Shown: positions 9,084 through 18,056 of the stretch, piece after piece | How the letters are laid out: each line of letters opens with the position of its first letter | How positions within the stretch are numbered: position 1 is the first letter of the stretch | Assembly (NCBI GenBank): GCA_016291185.1 | Contig: JAEFAI010000023.1 | Coordinates: 1 to 38,687 of the forward strand | From: Bacteroidales bacterium | GTDB lineage: Bacteria > Bacteroidota > Bacteroidia > Bacteroidales > UBA932 | Length of the DNA: 38,687 bases | Direction: 5' to 3' | The notes under the pieces: model-generated | Told to the model about the DNA's origin: nothing | The model's input: the letters and a program-made list of their open reading frames with translations, nothing else | The model's database searches: none | Program-made: the position numbers and the translations under genes

Positions 9084-9112
9084 GTCATTCGCCGGCCCTG
9101 ACCGGCGAATCT
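9084..9112 (+). repeat. Dispersed palindrome, family A, copy 1
   Basis: GTCATTC, then GCCGG, a short loop and CCGGCGAATCT. The arms ATTCGCCGG/CCGGCGAAT pair perfectly. It lies between the convergent ends of rplQ and the aroD-aroA gene and overlaps the latter's stop codon. It could end transcription from both sides, but no U-run follows on the rplQ side. See the finding on this repeat family. Confidence 0.85.
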
Positions 9113-11090
9113 AAAGCCTAAATCCAGGGAATGATTTCCCCACGCAAGCCTCATCGTCGATGACGATGGGGCTTTCTGTTCCCAGGGAGGCCACCTGCAG
9201 AGCCATCACCATACGGTGGTCGTGGCGCGAGCTGTATTCGCCGCCCTTGAGCAGGTGCCCTCCGAGCAGCCGGGCGGCGAGGGTCTCGCCCCAGACGACC
9301 AGTTCGTCTCCTTCGATACGGGCTTCCACGCCCATCTGCAGGAGCATCTCGAGGATGGCTTCCGCGCGGTTGGACTCTTTGGTCGTCAGGCGTCCCACGC
9401 CTGCGATGCGGCTTTCGCCGGCGCAGAAGGCGGCGAGCACGGCGATAATGGGAAAGAGGTCGGGCGCATTCGAGAGGTCCTGCTGGAAGGCTTCCAGCGG
9501 GGCTTTTCGTACGCAGACGGTGCCTCCGTCCAACTGCGAGACCACGGCGCCCGCATCCACGAGGATGTCAATGACGCTCAGGTCGGCCTGCAGGGAGGTG
9601 GTGTCCATCCCGACGAGTTCGGCCGAGCCGAAGATGGCGCCGGCCACGAGGAAATTGGCGGCTGCGCTCCAGTCGCCTTCGATGTCGAAGTCGGCTGCGC
9701 GGTAGTGCTGGCGGCCGCGTATCTTGAAGTTGATGCCGGTGCAGCCGGACCAGTCGTCCGCCTCCAGCATTTCGGCGTCGCCCTCCATTTCGCTCCGGGT
9801 CTGGATGCCGAAATGGCGCAGCACGTCGAGGGTGATGTACATGTAGGGAATGCTCTTGGGCTCGCTGACGCGCAGTAGCGACTCCTTGTCACACAGCGGC
9901 AGGGCCATCAGCAGGCCCGAGATGAGCTGCGAGCCGCCCTTGCCGGGGACTTCGGCCGTGCCCGGGATGAGGTGTCCCTTGACGGTGGCGGGGATATAGA
10001 CGTCCTTGCCCTCGCGCTCCTGCTCGTTCGCGAGCAGCACGCCGAAGGCGGCCATGATGTCCGCGGCGCCGCTGAGCGGCCGGCGAAGCAGGGTGCCGCG
10101 ACCGGTCACGGAGAAGCTGCCGTCGCCCACGGCGGCGAGCACCGGGATGGTCAGGCGCGTGAGCAGGCCGGATTCGCCGGTATCCACGCTGCCCGGCTGC
10201 AACTGGCGGCAGCGGGCGCCGATGCCGGTAATGGTGAGCGCCGCGCCGTCCTGCTCGACCTTCGCGCCGAGGGCGCGGGCGAGCGAGAGTGCAGCCTCCG
10301 AGTCGCCGCAGGGGCTGTAGCCTCCCAGGTGCGAGGTGCCTTCGGCGAGCGCCGCGGCGAGGATTGCGCGTTGGGCAAAGCTCTTCGAAGCGGGCATGCG
10401 GCGTCCCTCCACCCGGTAGGGTTTACGGTCGCCGTAGAGCGCGGCGTAGAGTTCCGCGAGCGGCCACTGGCCAGGTGCGGTGGCCTCTTCCGCGCTGAGC
10501 GCGGCAAAGGTGAACGGAGCCCCGCGGCGCAGGCACTGCAGGCGCGTGTCGCGGCCTGCGTCACCCATGCCGAAGGCGACGAGCCGCCCCTGGAGCGAGT
10601 CCACTCCCTCCAGCACGAGGCTATAGAGGGACTCGATGCGGGCGGCGTCCTCCGCCGTGTGGCAGGTGGTCACGACCTTGGCGATGTCGGCGCCATAGCG
10701 GAAGCAACGCGCCAGGGCCATCTGCAGGACTTCCATGTCCGGCGTGCCCTCGAAGTCGTGGAAGGAGCGGATGATTTCCGTGCCGCTCTTGCGGCAGAGC
10801 TGCTGAAAATGCTTGCTCATCTGGGCCGGGGCCTCGATCTCGAGGTCAGCGAAACGGGCGCCCGCCTCGATGGCCACGCGTAGCCGGCGCTCCGCCTCTT
10901 CGGGCGAGGGGCAGCCGTCGATGCGGCAGGTGGCGATGAGCGGGGTGTCGGACTCGCTGAAGAGCTCTTCAATCTGGTCGTCCGACAGGTCGAGGCGGTC
11001 GAGGCGGATCTCCGCCATTTCGACCGTGGGGTCTTCGAGGATCGCGAGAATCTGCTCGAAGGTCTTATGCTGCAGGCTGGTGCAAATCAT
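9111..11090 (-). CDS. aroD/aroA: Fused type I 3-dehydroquinate dehydratase / EPSP synthase
   Basis: A single 659-residue protein carries two shikimate-pathway enzymes. Residues about 1-218 are a type I dehydroquinate dehydratase (step 3): EIRLDRLD, the catalytic His111 in RSFHDFEGTPD, and the Schiff-base Lys138 in ADIAKVVTT, ending APGQWPLAELY. Residues about 224-659 are an EPSP synthase (step 6): PASKSFAQRAILAAALAEG (Lys236), GESGLLTRL, EVPGKGGSQLISGLLMALP, LTTKESNRAEAI and HDHRMVMALQVAS, ending KSFPGFRL. The linker is only about six residues. LTTKESNR has Asn where most EPSP synthases have Asp. The start overlaps the end of aroB by 26 bp, implying coupled translation. The fusion is seen directly; bifunctional activity is inferred. 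Confidence 0.93.
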   Translation of the reverse strand: MICTSLQHKTFEQILAILEDPTVEMAEIRLDRLDLSDDQIEELFSESDTPLIATCRIDGCPSPEEAERRLRVAIEAGARFADLEIEAPAQMSKHFQQLCRKSGTEIIRSFHDFEGTPDMEVLQMALARCFRYGADIAKVVTTCHTAEDAARIESLYSLVLEGVDSLQGRLVAFGMGDAGRDTRLQCLRRGAPFTFAALSAEEATAPGQWPLAELYAALYGDRKPYRVEGRRMPASKSFAQRAILAAALAEGTSHLGGYSPCGDSEAALSLARALGAKVEQDGAALTITGIGARCRQLQPGSVDTGESGLLTRLTIPVLAAVGDGSFSVTGRGTLLRRPLSGAADIMAAFGVLLANEQEREGKDVYIPATVKGHLIPGTAEVPGKGGSQLISGLLMALPLCDKESLLRVSEPKSIPYMYITLDVLRHFGIQTRSEMEGDAEMLEADDWSGCTGINFKIRGRQHYRAADFDIEGDWSAAANFLVAGAIFGSAELVGMDTTSLQADLSVIDILVDAGAVVSQLDGGTVCVRKAPLEAFQQDLSNAPDLFPIIAVLAAFCAGESRIAGVGRLTTKESNRAEAILEMLLQMGVEARIEGDELVVWGETLAARLLGGHLLKGGEYSSRHDHRMVMALQVASLGTESPIVIDDEACVGKSFPGFRL

Positions 11091-12018
11091 CCAGGTCTTT
11101 GATTATCACTTTGCCGATCTTCTTGATCAGGACAAAGTGGATGATGCCTTTTTCGGCTTTCTTGTCTTTCCACAGGGCGGCTTCCAGTTCCTCCTCCGGG
11201 CAGGGGAGCTCCGTCGGGAGCCCGCAGGCCTGCAGGTCTTGGCGAAGTTTCTCCGCGAGGCCGGCCTTGCACAGGCCCAGGCGCTCGGACAGGAGCGCGG
11301 CCTGCACCATACCCACGGCGACGGCCTCGCCGTGCGTCATCGGTTCGGCGGTCTCGTGCGTGTGCTGATACCATTCGATGGCATGGGCGTAGGTGTGGCC
11401 CAGGTTCAGGCAGCGGCGCAGGTTCTCCTCGTAGGGGTCCTGCTCCACGATTTTACGCTTGACGGCCGCGGCCGCCTCGATGAGCGGCGCGAGTGCGGCG
11501 AAGTCGATCTTCGGCTCGGAGAGCACTTTGACCGCCTTTTCGTAGCGGTCGCCCTTGTTGTCAATGATGAAGGTTTTGAGCATTTCGGCGGCGCCGGAGC
11601 GCAGTTCCCGGGCCGGCAGGGTCGCAAGGACTTCCGGCAGGATGCGGGTGTAGATGGGGAATTTCGTGACCCCGATCATGTTCTTGTAGCTGTCCAGGTT
11701 CACGCCGGTCTTGCCGCCCACGCCCGCGTCCACCTGGCTGAGCAGGGTGGTGGGGTAGTTGGCGTAGCGTACGCCGCGCTTGTAGATGCTGGCGGCGAAG
11801 CCCACCAGGTCCGTCGTCACACCGCCGCCCACGGCCCAGACGATGGCGTCGCGGTTCGCGCCTTGCGCGAGCAGCCAGCGGCAGATGTCCAGCACGGTGT
11901 CCATCGTTTTGTGCGCCTCGTCGGCGGTGATGGCCAGCGCCGGGCGTCCCTCGGCCAGTTTCAGCGCGAAAGCCTCGACGTTGCGGTCGTAGATGACGTA
12001 AATACTTTTCTTCTCCAT
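11065..12018 (-). CDS. aroB: 3-dehydroquinate synthase
   Basis: This enzyme converts DAHP to 3-dehydroquinate, step 2 of the shikimate pathway, using NAD and a divalent metal. The 317-residue product has DAIVWAVGGGVTTDLVGFAASIYKRGVRYANYPTTLLSQVDAGVGGKTGVNL, the NAD-binding and active-site core, then NLGHTYAHAIEW and MTHGEAVAVGMVQAALL with metal-binding His. The start is set at 12018 (MEKKSIYVIYDRN); a frame continuing upstream would run through the tRNA-Leu gene. It is somewhat shorter than common AroB (about 350). A box TATCTTCG, one base from the -7 consensus, lies 8 nt before the ATG. Confidence 0.95.
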   Translation of the reverse strand: MEKKSIYVIYDRNVEAFALKLAEGRPALAITADEAHKTMDTVLDICRWLLAQGANRDAIVWAVGGGVTTDLVGFAASIYKRGVRYANYPTTLLSQVDAGVGGKTGVNLDSYKNMIGVTKFPIYTRILPEVLATLPARELRSGAAEMLKTFIIDNKGDRYEKAVKVLSEPKIDFAALAPLIEAAAAVKRKIVEQDPYEENLRRCLNLGHTYAHAIEWYQHTHETAEPMTHGEAVAVGMVQAALLSERLGLCKAGLAEKLRQDLQACGLPTELPCPEEELEAALWKDKKAEKGIIHFVLIKKIGKVIIKDLDDLHQPAA

Positions 12019-12043
12019 ACGAAAAGCGAAGATACGCCAAAAA

Positions 12044-12074
12044 TTTGATAAATCGCGTTTTTTAAATACCTTTG
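12044..12074 (+). promoter_or_regulatory. Promoter of tRNA-Leu
   Basis: -33 element TTTG (12044-12047), 19-bp spacer and -7 box TACCTTTG (12067-12074), an exact Bacteroidetes sigma-ABfr match. It is followed by CAGTCCCT, also found after the rrn -7 box. Confidence 0.9.
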
Positions 12075-12086
12075 CAGTCCCTACCA

Positions 12087-12171
12087 GCCCTGATGGCGGA
12101 ATTGGTAGACGCGCTGGACTCAAAATCCAGTGGCCTTTAAAGCCGTGCGGGTTCGATTCCCGCTTGGGGCA
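12087..12171 (+). tRNA. tRNA-Leu (anticodon CAA)
   Basis: The 85-nt sequence folds as a class II tRNA. The acceptor arms GCCCTGA and TTGGGGC pair, allowing G-U. The D-arm is TGGCGGAATTGGTAGACGC. The anticodon stem CTGGA/TCCAG encloses loop CTCAAAA with anticodon CAA (12121-12123). There is a long variable arm, and GGGTTCGATTCCC forms the T-arm. It reads UUG codons. The discriminator base is A (12171) and the next bases are CAC, so the CCA end is not encoded and must be added. It lies divergent from aroB. Confidence 0.97.
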
Positions 12172-12174
12172 CAC

Positions 12175-12206
12175 GAAAAAGGGAGCGCAACCGCGCTCCC
12201 TTTTTC
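12175..12206 (+). terminator. Intrinsic terminator after tRNA-Leu
   Basis: A 14-bp perfect stem GAAAAAGGGAGCGC/GCGCTCCCTTTTTC with loop AACC starts 3 nt after the tRNA. The run of T on the 3' arm fits a Rho-independent terminator; by symmetry it could also stop minus-strand transcripts. Confidence 0.9.
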
Positions 12207-12351
12207 GTCATTCTCCAGGCTTGCCTTTCCTCCTGCGGCGTCGGCAGCTTCGTCCCGTTCGAGCCAACAAAAAGGCCCGTCCGTGACGAACTACCGCCCG
12301 CCTTCTACAACGCCCTCGCACGGCAAGCACCCAACGCTGATCGGCGAATAC

Positions 12352-12705
12352 CTATACCAGCGAGTGGAGTTTGAAGGAGAAGTTGCCCTTTCCGTCCAGG
12401 TAGGCCAGAGCGTCGGCGAGCAGGGCTGCCTTGGCCTCTTCGTCCAGGTCGGAGTGGAAAAGGATCTCGATGAAGGTCTCCAGCGCCGCGTCGGAGAGCT
12501 TCGCGGTCTGGGTCAAGTACCAGACCGGGTTCTCTTGCTGCAGGATGGTGTCCAGATCGAAGGGCAGGCCGGACTTGCCGATCTCTTCTTGAACGTCGTC
12601 CAGGGTATAGTCCGGGGCGGTGCCGTCCAGCAGCCCCAGCTTGCGGGCGACCATTCGCAGCATCTCGCCCAGGCGGTCAATCTCTTTGAGGATAAAATCT
12701 TCCAT
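12352..12705 (-). CDS. Small unknown protein, last gene of the ECF operon
   Basis: I do not recognise this 117-residue acidic protein with certainty. It starts MEDFILKEIDRLGEMLRMVARKLG, has no signal peptide or membrane segment, and looks all-helical with an EEAKAALLADALAYLDGKGNFSF end; a TPR-like or DUF6483-like helical protein is possible but not established. It starts 11 bp after the stop of the hydrolase gene upstream, so it is probably the fourth gene of the sigma-factor operon. A cytosolic location is inferred. Confidence 0.75.
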   Translation of the reverse strand: MEDFILKEIDRLGEMLRMVARKLGLLDGTAPDYTLDDVQEEIGKSGLPFDLDTILQQENPVWYLTQTAKLSDAALETFIEILFHSDLDEEAKAALLADALAYLDGKGNFSFKLHSLV

Positions 12706-12716
12706 CAGAAACCTTT

Positions 12717-14009
12717 CTATTTGAAATCAGATAGCCAATCAATCATCAACTCCAACACCTCCGGCGCGATGGTCTCCTCAATCTGGCGGTATTCGGCGAT
12801 GTCTCCGGTCGTGCAGTGCTGGAACAAATGATTAGCACCTTCTATAGCTTCTATTCTATTCTTGGGATTTGCCGGGAGGCCACTGCGGAGTGCCCCCAGG
12901 TTGCTTTCGGACGCCACCTGAATATCCTTGGTGCCGTTGATCGCCAGGACGGGGCAGGTAATCCCGCCCAGCAGCGGCCGCATATCCAGCGATAGGATCT
13001 TGATCATCCACGGGACCTGGATCTGGTGCAGCACCGCCAGGTAATTCTGCTTCAGCGCTTCCGGGAGGTCCAACTCGTCGGCGAAAGGCATTCGGCCGCC
13101 GTGGAGGCGCACATGGCAGGCCTGCCGCACAGCCTCGCAATATCTATCCACGATCTCTTTCGGGTATCCCGCAGATTCAAGCGCGACGCGGCTCTGTGCC
13201 ACGGTCGTTTCCAGACCGGAAACCACCATAGCCGCCAGGCTGACGATGAAATCGACCTGCCCGTCCGCTGCCAGCATCAAGGCGATGGTACCCCCTTCGC
13301 TGTGGCCGATGACGCCGACCTTGTCGAAGCGCTCCCGGAGCAGTTGGATGCCGGCGAGGGCATCATCCCTGAAATCTTCCGTGGTGGCATTAACTACATC
13401 TCCGGTAGAGCCGCCGACGCCGCGGTCATCAAAGCGGAGCGTCGCGATACCCGCCCGACCGAGAGCGTCGGCGATGACCGCAAAAGGCTTATGCTCGACG
13501 ATGGTCTCATCCCGGTCCTCCTGACCGCTGCCGGTGACGAAGATCAGCACGGGCGTCTGGCGCGAATACCCTTCCGGAAGCACCAGCGTGCCTTCCAGAT
13601 GCGCATCTCCATTGTCAAAGGATACCTCCTCCGTCGCATACGGGAACGGCCCTTGCGGGGTTTGCGGGCGGTTCAGCTTCTCTTCTCCGGGCGTAAGGGT
13701 TAGCGGCAGGGACTGGCCCAGTTGCGTAAAGGTGCCGAGAATCTGCTTGCCCAGCCACAGACCTTCATAGCTGGCGCTGAGCAGGGGGATCCTGATGGTA
13801 ATTTTCCCCATCTCGTTCTTTTCGACCTGGATGGGAATGCCCTTTGCGGCCTGGTCCGGAGAGTCCATGGTCGGCTCATCGCCGTCCAGGTGGAAGACAA
13901 CCGTCAGTTTCTTTCCTTGGGCCTCGAGCTTTCCTGTCCAGGTGCCTTCCTGGGCGCTCGCCAGGAATGAGAGCAGCAGGGCAACAACGATCGTAAAGAT
14001 TCTTTTCAT
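12717..14009 (-). CDS. Secreted alpha/beta hydrolase (serine peptidase S33-like)
   Basis: The 430-residue protein has a signal peptide (MKRIFTIVVALLLSFLASAQ, cleavage after SAQ). A beta-rich N-terminal domain of about 110 residues follows, then an alpha/beta-hydrolase domain from about residue 130. Catalytic candidates are the nucleophile Ser in GVIGHSEGGTIAL, Asp in LAINGTKDIQV and His in EGANHLFQ. FVTGSGQEDRDET supplies the oxyanion-hole region and LRFDDRGVGGSTG is typical of this group of esterases and peptidases. The likely location is the periplasm; the substrate is unknown. It lies 7 bp after the membrane-protein gene of the same operon. Confidence 0.88.
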   Translation of the reverse strand: MKRIFTIVVALLLSFLASAQEGTWTGKLEAQGKKLTVVFHLDGDEPTMDSPDQAAKGIPIQVEKNEMGKITIRIPLLSASYEGLWLGKQILGTFTQLGQSLPLTLTPGEEKLNRPQTPQGPFPYATEEVSFDNGDAHLEGTLVLPEGYSRQTPVLIFVTGSGQEDRDETIVEHKPFAVIADALGRAGIATLRFDDRGVGGSTGDVVNATTEDFRDDALAGIQLLRERFDKVGVIGHSEGGTIALMLAADGQVDFIVSLAAMVVSGLETTVAQSRVALESAGYPKEIVDRYCEAVRQACHVRLHGGRMPFADELDLPEALKQNYLAVLHQIQVPWMIKILSLDMRPLLGGITCPVLAINGTKDIQVASESNLGALRSGLPANPKNRIEAIEGANHLFQHCTTGDIAEYRQIEETIAPEVLELMIDWLSDFK

Positions 14010-14016
14010 GGTCGGA

Positions 14017-14628
14017 TTATTGTTTTAGATCGCCATCTTCTTTCATCTGCAGGCGCTCCAGGATTTTGTCGCAGGCCTGCATCAGGCGCTTGAAGCCGAA
14101 CACACCGATGATGGCCAGGATCACGAGCAGGACCCCCATCATGACGAATACGGAGACGGCTTTCCCGGAGGGGCTCCAGATGCGGTAAACCACCGGCGAG
14201 AAAACGCCGAGCATGCCTAACACGGCGACCCAGCAGAAGATCGTTCCCCGCAGGTACTGCTGTTTGAAGCGTCTGACCTTCTTGGTGGCGGTGAGGATGT
14301 CCTCTCCGAACAAGGTGTCCAAAGACAGATTCTTATAGACCCAAAGGATGGCCAGCACCGCGATGATGCAAACGGCGCACAGCGGAATGGAATAGCGCCA
14401 CGGGAGGCCCCTCCAGATGGAGAAGGAGATGAGCGAGAGGATGGTGAAAGCACCGGCTACCAGCGTGGCCCCCCGATCGAGCGAGAGCCAGCCGATGTCG
14501 GACTTGAAAGCCTTTTCCATCAACTTCTCGTTGAGGATCTGCTGCTTGTCGAACCGTACCTTCAGATCGGCATAGTCCTGCCGCATCTGCTCCAGTTCCT
14601 GATTGATATCGATTTCTTCCTTGTTCAT
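14017..14628 (-). CDS. Membrane protein paired with the ECF sigma factor
   Basis: The 203-residue protein begins with a charged helical region (MNKEEIDINQELEQMRQDYADLKVRFDKQ, probable coiled coil to about residue 45). Four hydrophobic segments follow, near residues 54-72, 79-97, 130-150 and 158-180, and the tail is charged. Bacteroidota sigma factors are often followed by proteins of this layout. A role as a membrane-tethered regulator (anti-sigma-like) of the sigma factor 11 bp upstream is inferred from position only; there is no recognised FecR or zinc-finger anti-sigma motif. Confidence 0.8.
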   Translation of the reverse strand: MNKEEIDINQELEQMRQDYADLKVRFDKQQILNEKLMEKAFKSDIGWLSLDRGATLVAGAFTILSLISFSIWRGLPWRYSIPLCAVCIIAVLAILWVYKNLSLDTLFGEDILTATKKVRRFKQQYLRGTIFCWVAVLGMLGVFSPVVYRIWSPSGKAVSVFVMMGVLLVILAIIGVFGFKRLMQACDKILERLQMKEDGDLKQ

Positions 14629-14639
14629 GGCACGAGCGT

Positions 14640-15122
14640 TTAAAGGTGGGACTTTTTGAGTTCATCTTTGATTCGATGCAACTGGAAGGAAACATTCTTC
14701 ACCGTAATACCGACGATGGCGCCGATCTCCTCGTAGCTCAGGCCTTCGAGCCAGAGAAGGATGATGGCGCGGTCCACCAGACCCAGCTGATTGATCCGGG
14801 CGTACAGGCGCTTGGTTTGCAGCGCCCGGTCGTTCGCATCCTCAAACGGGTCGATGTCCACGCTCAGCGGCACGCGGTCTCTGAGCAGCCGACGCTTCTT
14901 CCTGTCTGCGCTGAGGCAACAGTTCAGCGCGACGCGATAAATCCAGGTCCGGACATCGGATTCCGCGCGGAAAGAATCGTATCCCTTCCAGAGCCTGATC
15001 AGAATCTCCTGGAAGAGGTCGTCAATCTCATCCGTGTCCTTCGAGAACATATAGCACACCGAGTAGATGGTGCTCTTGTGCTCCCGGACCAAATGGGTGA
15101 ATGCTTGTTCCTTGTTATTCAT
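14640..15122 (-). CDS. ECF-type RNA polymerase sigma factor
   Basis: The 160-residue protein has sigma-70 region 2 (about residues 8-75: YSVCYMFSKDTDEIDDLFQEILIRLWKGYDSFR, then SDVRTWIYRVALNCCLSADRK). Region 4 spans about residues 105-158 (LVDRAIILLWLEGLSYEEIGAIVGITVKNVSFQLHRIKDEL), with no region 3, hence an ECF group-4 sigma factor. It directs RNA polymerase to specific promoters. It is the first gene of a four-gene minus-strand operon with gaps of 11, 7 and 11 bp. A CAAAGGTC at 15152-15159 (minus strand GACCTTTG, one mismatch to the -7 box) may be its promoter. Confidence 0.93.
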   Translation of the reverse strand: MNNKEQAFTHLVREHKSTIYSVCYMFSKDTDEIDDLFQEILIRLWKGYDSFRAESDVRTWIYRVALNCCLSADRKKRRLLRDRVPLSVDIDPFEDANDRALQTKRLYARINQLGLVDRAIILLWLEGLSYEEIGAIVGITVKNVSFQLHRIKDELKKSHL

Positions 15123-15178
15123 TTTCGATCGAATCTACACCCGTTAGACGCCAAAGGTCGCAAAAAACTATAATAATC

Positions 15179-15246
15179 GGACAGGAATTCTCAGAAAAAA
15201 CGGGCAGGCCGCTCCAAAACAGAGGGGACCTGCCCGAAAAAGTCGG
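15179..15246. repeat. Long palindromic element, family B, copy 1
   Basis: A 36-nt hairpin (15201-15236) has arms CGGGCAGG/CCTGCCCG, flanked left by GGACAGGAATTCTCAG and right by AAAAAGTCGG. A second copy of the same length lies at 23635-23701. On the minus strand the hairpin is followed by six T residues, so here it can act as an intrinsic terminator for the esterase gene ending at 15268. Confidence 0.8.
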
Positions 15247-15267
15247 ATTAATCAGTCCGGAATCCTC

Positions 15268-16519
<1,252 letters not shown>

Positions 16520-16524
16520 AACTG

Positions 16525-16740
16525 ATGAAACCGAGATTTTGCTCTTTTGCTGCCCGCCTGGTCTGCTGCCTGACTGCACTGCTGGGCCTTACGCTGAGCG
16601 CCCAGACCTGCGATGACGGTCTGCAGCGCAGCACCCCCGAGGCAGAGGGGATCCGCTCCGACGCCGGCCACGCGCGACATCACCCTCACGGCGTCCCGGA
16701 TCAAGAGCACATATTAGCTCCCGGTATCATTTATGCATGA
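16525..16740 (+). pseudogene. Remnant of a secreted serine hydrolase (beta-lactamase family)
   Basis: The frame starts with a good signal peptide (MKPRFCSFAARLVCCLTALL..LTLSAQ), then LQRSTPEAEGIRSDAG. This is the usual mature N-terminus of Bacteroidota beta-lactamase-type serine hydrolases (RSTPEAEGI). After that, homology to the family stops and the reading continues with low-complexity residues to a TGA at 16738. A different frame reads ATRDITLTASRIKSTY and ends at TAG 16715-16717, which may be the original C-terminus. A large internal deletion that joined the 5' and 3' ends out of frame is the simplest explanation. The assignment of the 3' part is inferred. Confidence 0.6.
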
Positions 16741-16772
16741 CACCTGACAGTTAACACTAAAACACATATTTT

Positions 16773-17318
16773 ATGAACGTTATCCGGAAATCCCTGACCA
16801 TCCTGGTCCTGGCGGCACTGCCCGTGCTGGCTTCCGCCCAGTCCATCCCCCAGCGGCTGGAGCTGGTCCAGATCGAGAAAGAGATCGACAGCTTCACCAT
16901 GGAGCTCCTGGAGGTCTTCAATATGCCCGCGGAAGGCGCGAACCATTATTACCTGACCGTCGGCCGCCTGGGTATCGGCGATGACGTGATTCAGGCCTAC
17001 ATCGATCCGCTCTCCGAGCTGTTCATCCCGCTGGGTGAGTCCGTCGCCGAAGCGCTGGAGAGCATGCAGCAGCTCCAGTCGCTCCTCAAGGAGCAGCCCG
17101 GCACGGGGCTGGAGACGGTGGGCTGCGTGGCCATCGGCTTCCCGAACGAGAATCTGGAGCCGGTCCGGGTCACGTACCGCAAGCCAGTGCTGACCAAGTC
17201 GCTCGAATTCACCGTTCAGCGCGACACTTATAGCCGCTCCGCACAGGTTGTGAAGAGCGACTTCGACGCGCTCGTGCGCGGCGTCAAATTCTATCAGCGG
17301 CTACACCCGAACGAGTAG
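16773..17318 (+). CDS. Secreted protein of unknown function
   Basis: I do not recognise this 181-residue protein. It has a clear signal peptide (MNVIRKSLTILVLAALPVLASAQ) and a mature part of about 158 residues with no membrane segment. The mature part is a mix of helix (LELVQIEKEIDSFTMELLEVF, SVAEALESMQQLQSLLKEQP) and beta-rich sequence (GCVAIGFPNENLEPVRVTYRKPVLTKSLEFTVQRD). One Cys is present. It is predicted periplasmic. It follows the decayed hydrolase gene and ends 3 bp from the convergent deacetylase gene. Confidence 0.8.
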   Translation: MNVIRKSLTILVLAALPVLASAQSIPQRLELVQIEKEIDSFTMELLEVFNMPAEGANHYYLTVGRLGIGDDVIQAYIDPLSELFIPLGESVAEALESMQQLQSLLKEQPGTGLETVGCVAIGFPNENLEPVRVTYRKPVLTKSLEFTVQRDTYSRSAQVVKSDFDALVRGVKFYQRLHPNE

Positions 17319-17321
17319 TGC

Positions 17322-18014
17322 TTATCTGCAGTCGGGAACGACGGTGTACATCGTGTGGCCGTCCGGGGTGCACTTCAGCTTTTTGAAGAGCTCCGACACG
17401 GTCACGAAGACGTATCCCTGCTCTTTCAGCACCGGGATGGCCTCGTCGAGGGCCTCGACGGTGGCCTCGTTGCCCTCAAAGTCATGCAGGAGATAGATGG
17501 CTCCGGGCTCCGCGTTGGCGATAATTCCCTCGCGGCGGAATTCTTTGTCGGCCGTAGCCTCCCAGTCCTGGCAGCCCTTGCCGCAGATGAAGGTGAGGTC
17601 GATCCAGTCGTACATCTCCGGCTTGACGTTGATGTACGGCGGGCGGAATAGCGTCGGACGCTTCCCGGTGATCTGCTCGATCAGGGCGGAGGTGGTCTCG
17701 ATTTCCTCCTTGACCTGGGCCTTGTCCAGCATCGTCATCATCGGATGCGTGAAGGAATGGTTGCCGATCTCGCAGCCCTGCTCGATGGCGCGCTTCATGT
17801 TCCCGGCGCTCTCGTCAGTAATATTTTCTCCGATGACGAAGAAGGTGGCGGGCACCTGGTGCCTGGCTAGGAGGTCGAGCATCTGGGACTCGGTGGTCAG
17901 GTTGGGGCCGTCGTCAAAGGCCAGGGCAAGGTACTTGACCGGCTCCTTGGGAGCGCAGGCCATCGCGAGTGCGGAAAGGCAGATCAGCAGGAAGAATTTG
18001 AGGGATCTTTTCAT
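17322..18014 (-). CDS. Polysaccharide deacetylase lipoprotein (NodB / CE4 family)
   Basis: The 230-residue protein has a lipoprotein signal (FFLLICLSALAMAC). All NodB motifs are present: LALAFDDGPN (catalytic base and metal Asp), EIGNHSFTHP (metal His pair), LFRPPY, the QDWEA region and IYLLHDFEG (catalytic His). These enzymes remove N- or O-acetyl groups from peptidoglycan, chitin or xylan. The mature protein is nearly all catalytic domain and is presumably anchored to a membrane facing the periplasm or surface. The substrate is not evident. It is convergent with the unknown secreted-protein gene and divergent from the symporter gene. Confidence 0.93.
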   Translation of the reverse strand: MKRSLKFFLLICLSALAMACAPKEPVKYLALAFDDGPNLTTESQMLDLLARHQVPATFFVIGENITDESAGNMKRAIEQGCEIGNHSFTHPMMTMLDKAQVKEEIETTSALIEQITGKRPTLFRPPYINVKPEMYDWIDLTFICGKGCQDWEATADKEFRREGIIANAEPGAIYLLHDFEGNEATVEALDEAIPVLKEQGYVFVTVSELFKKLKCTPDGHTMYTVVPDCR

Positions 18015-18056
18015 GGCGCTTGGTTATTATCTCCTCAAAGGTAATCAAAAAAGGCT

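Noticed and set aside
9084..9112. Simple bidirectional terminator between rplQ and aroD-aroA
   Set aside because: No T-run on the rplQ side, and the same palindrome occurs in divergent and within-operon gaps, so it was listed as a repeat.
12207..12374. Short frame after the tRNA terminator reading GSFVPFEPTKRPVRDELPPAFYNALARQ
   Set aside because: It looks protein-like but has no start codon after the terminator and overlaps the end of the unknown ECF-operon gene. It might be a gene remnant, but I cannot assign it.
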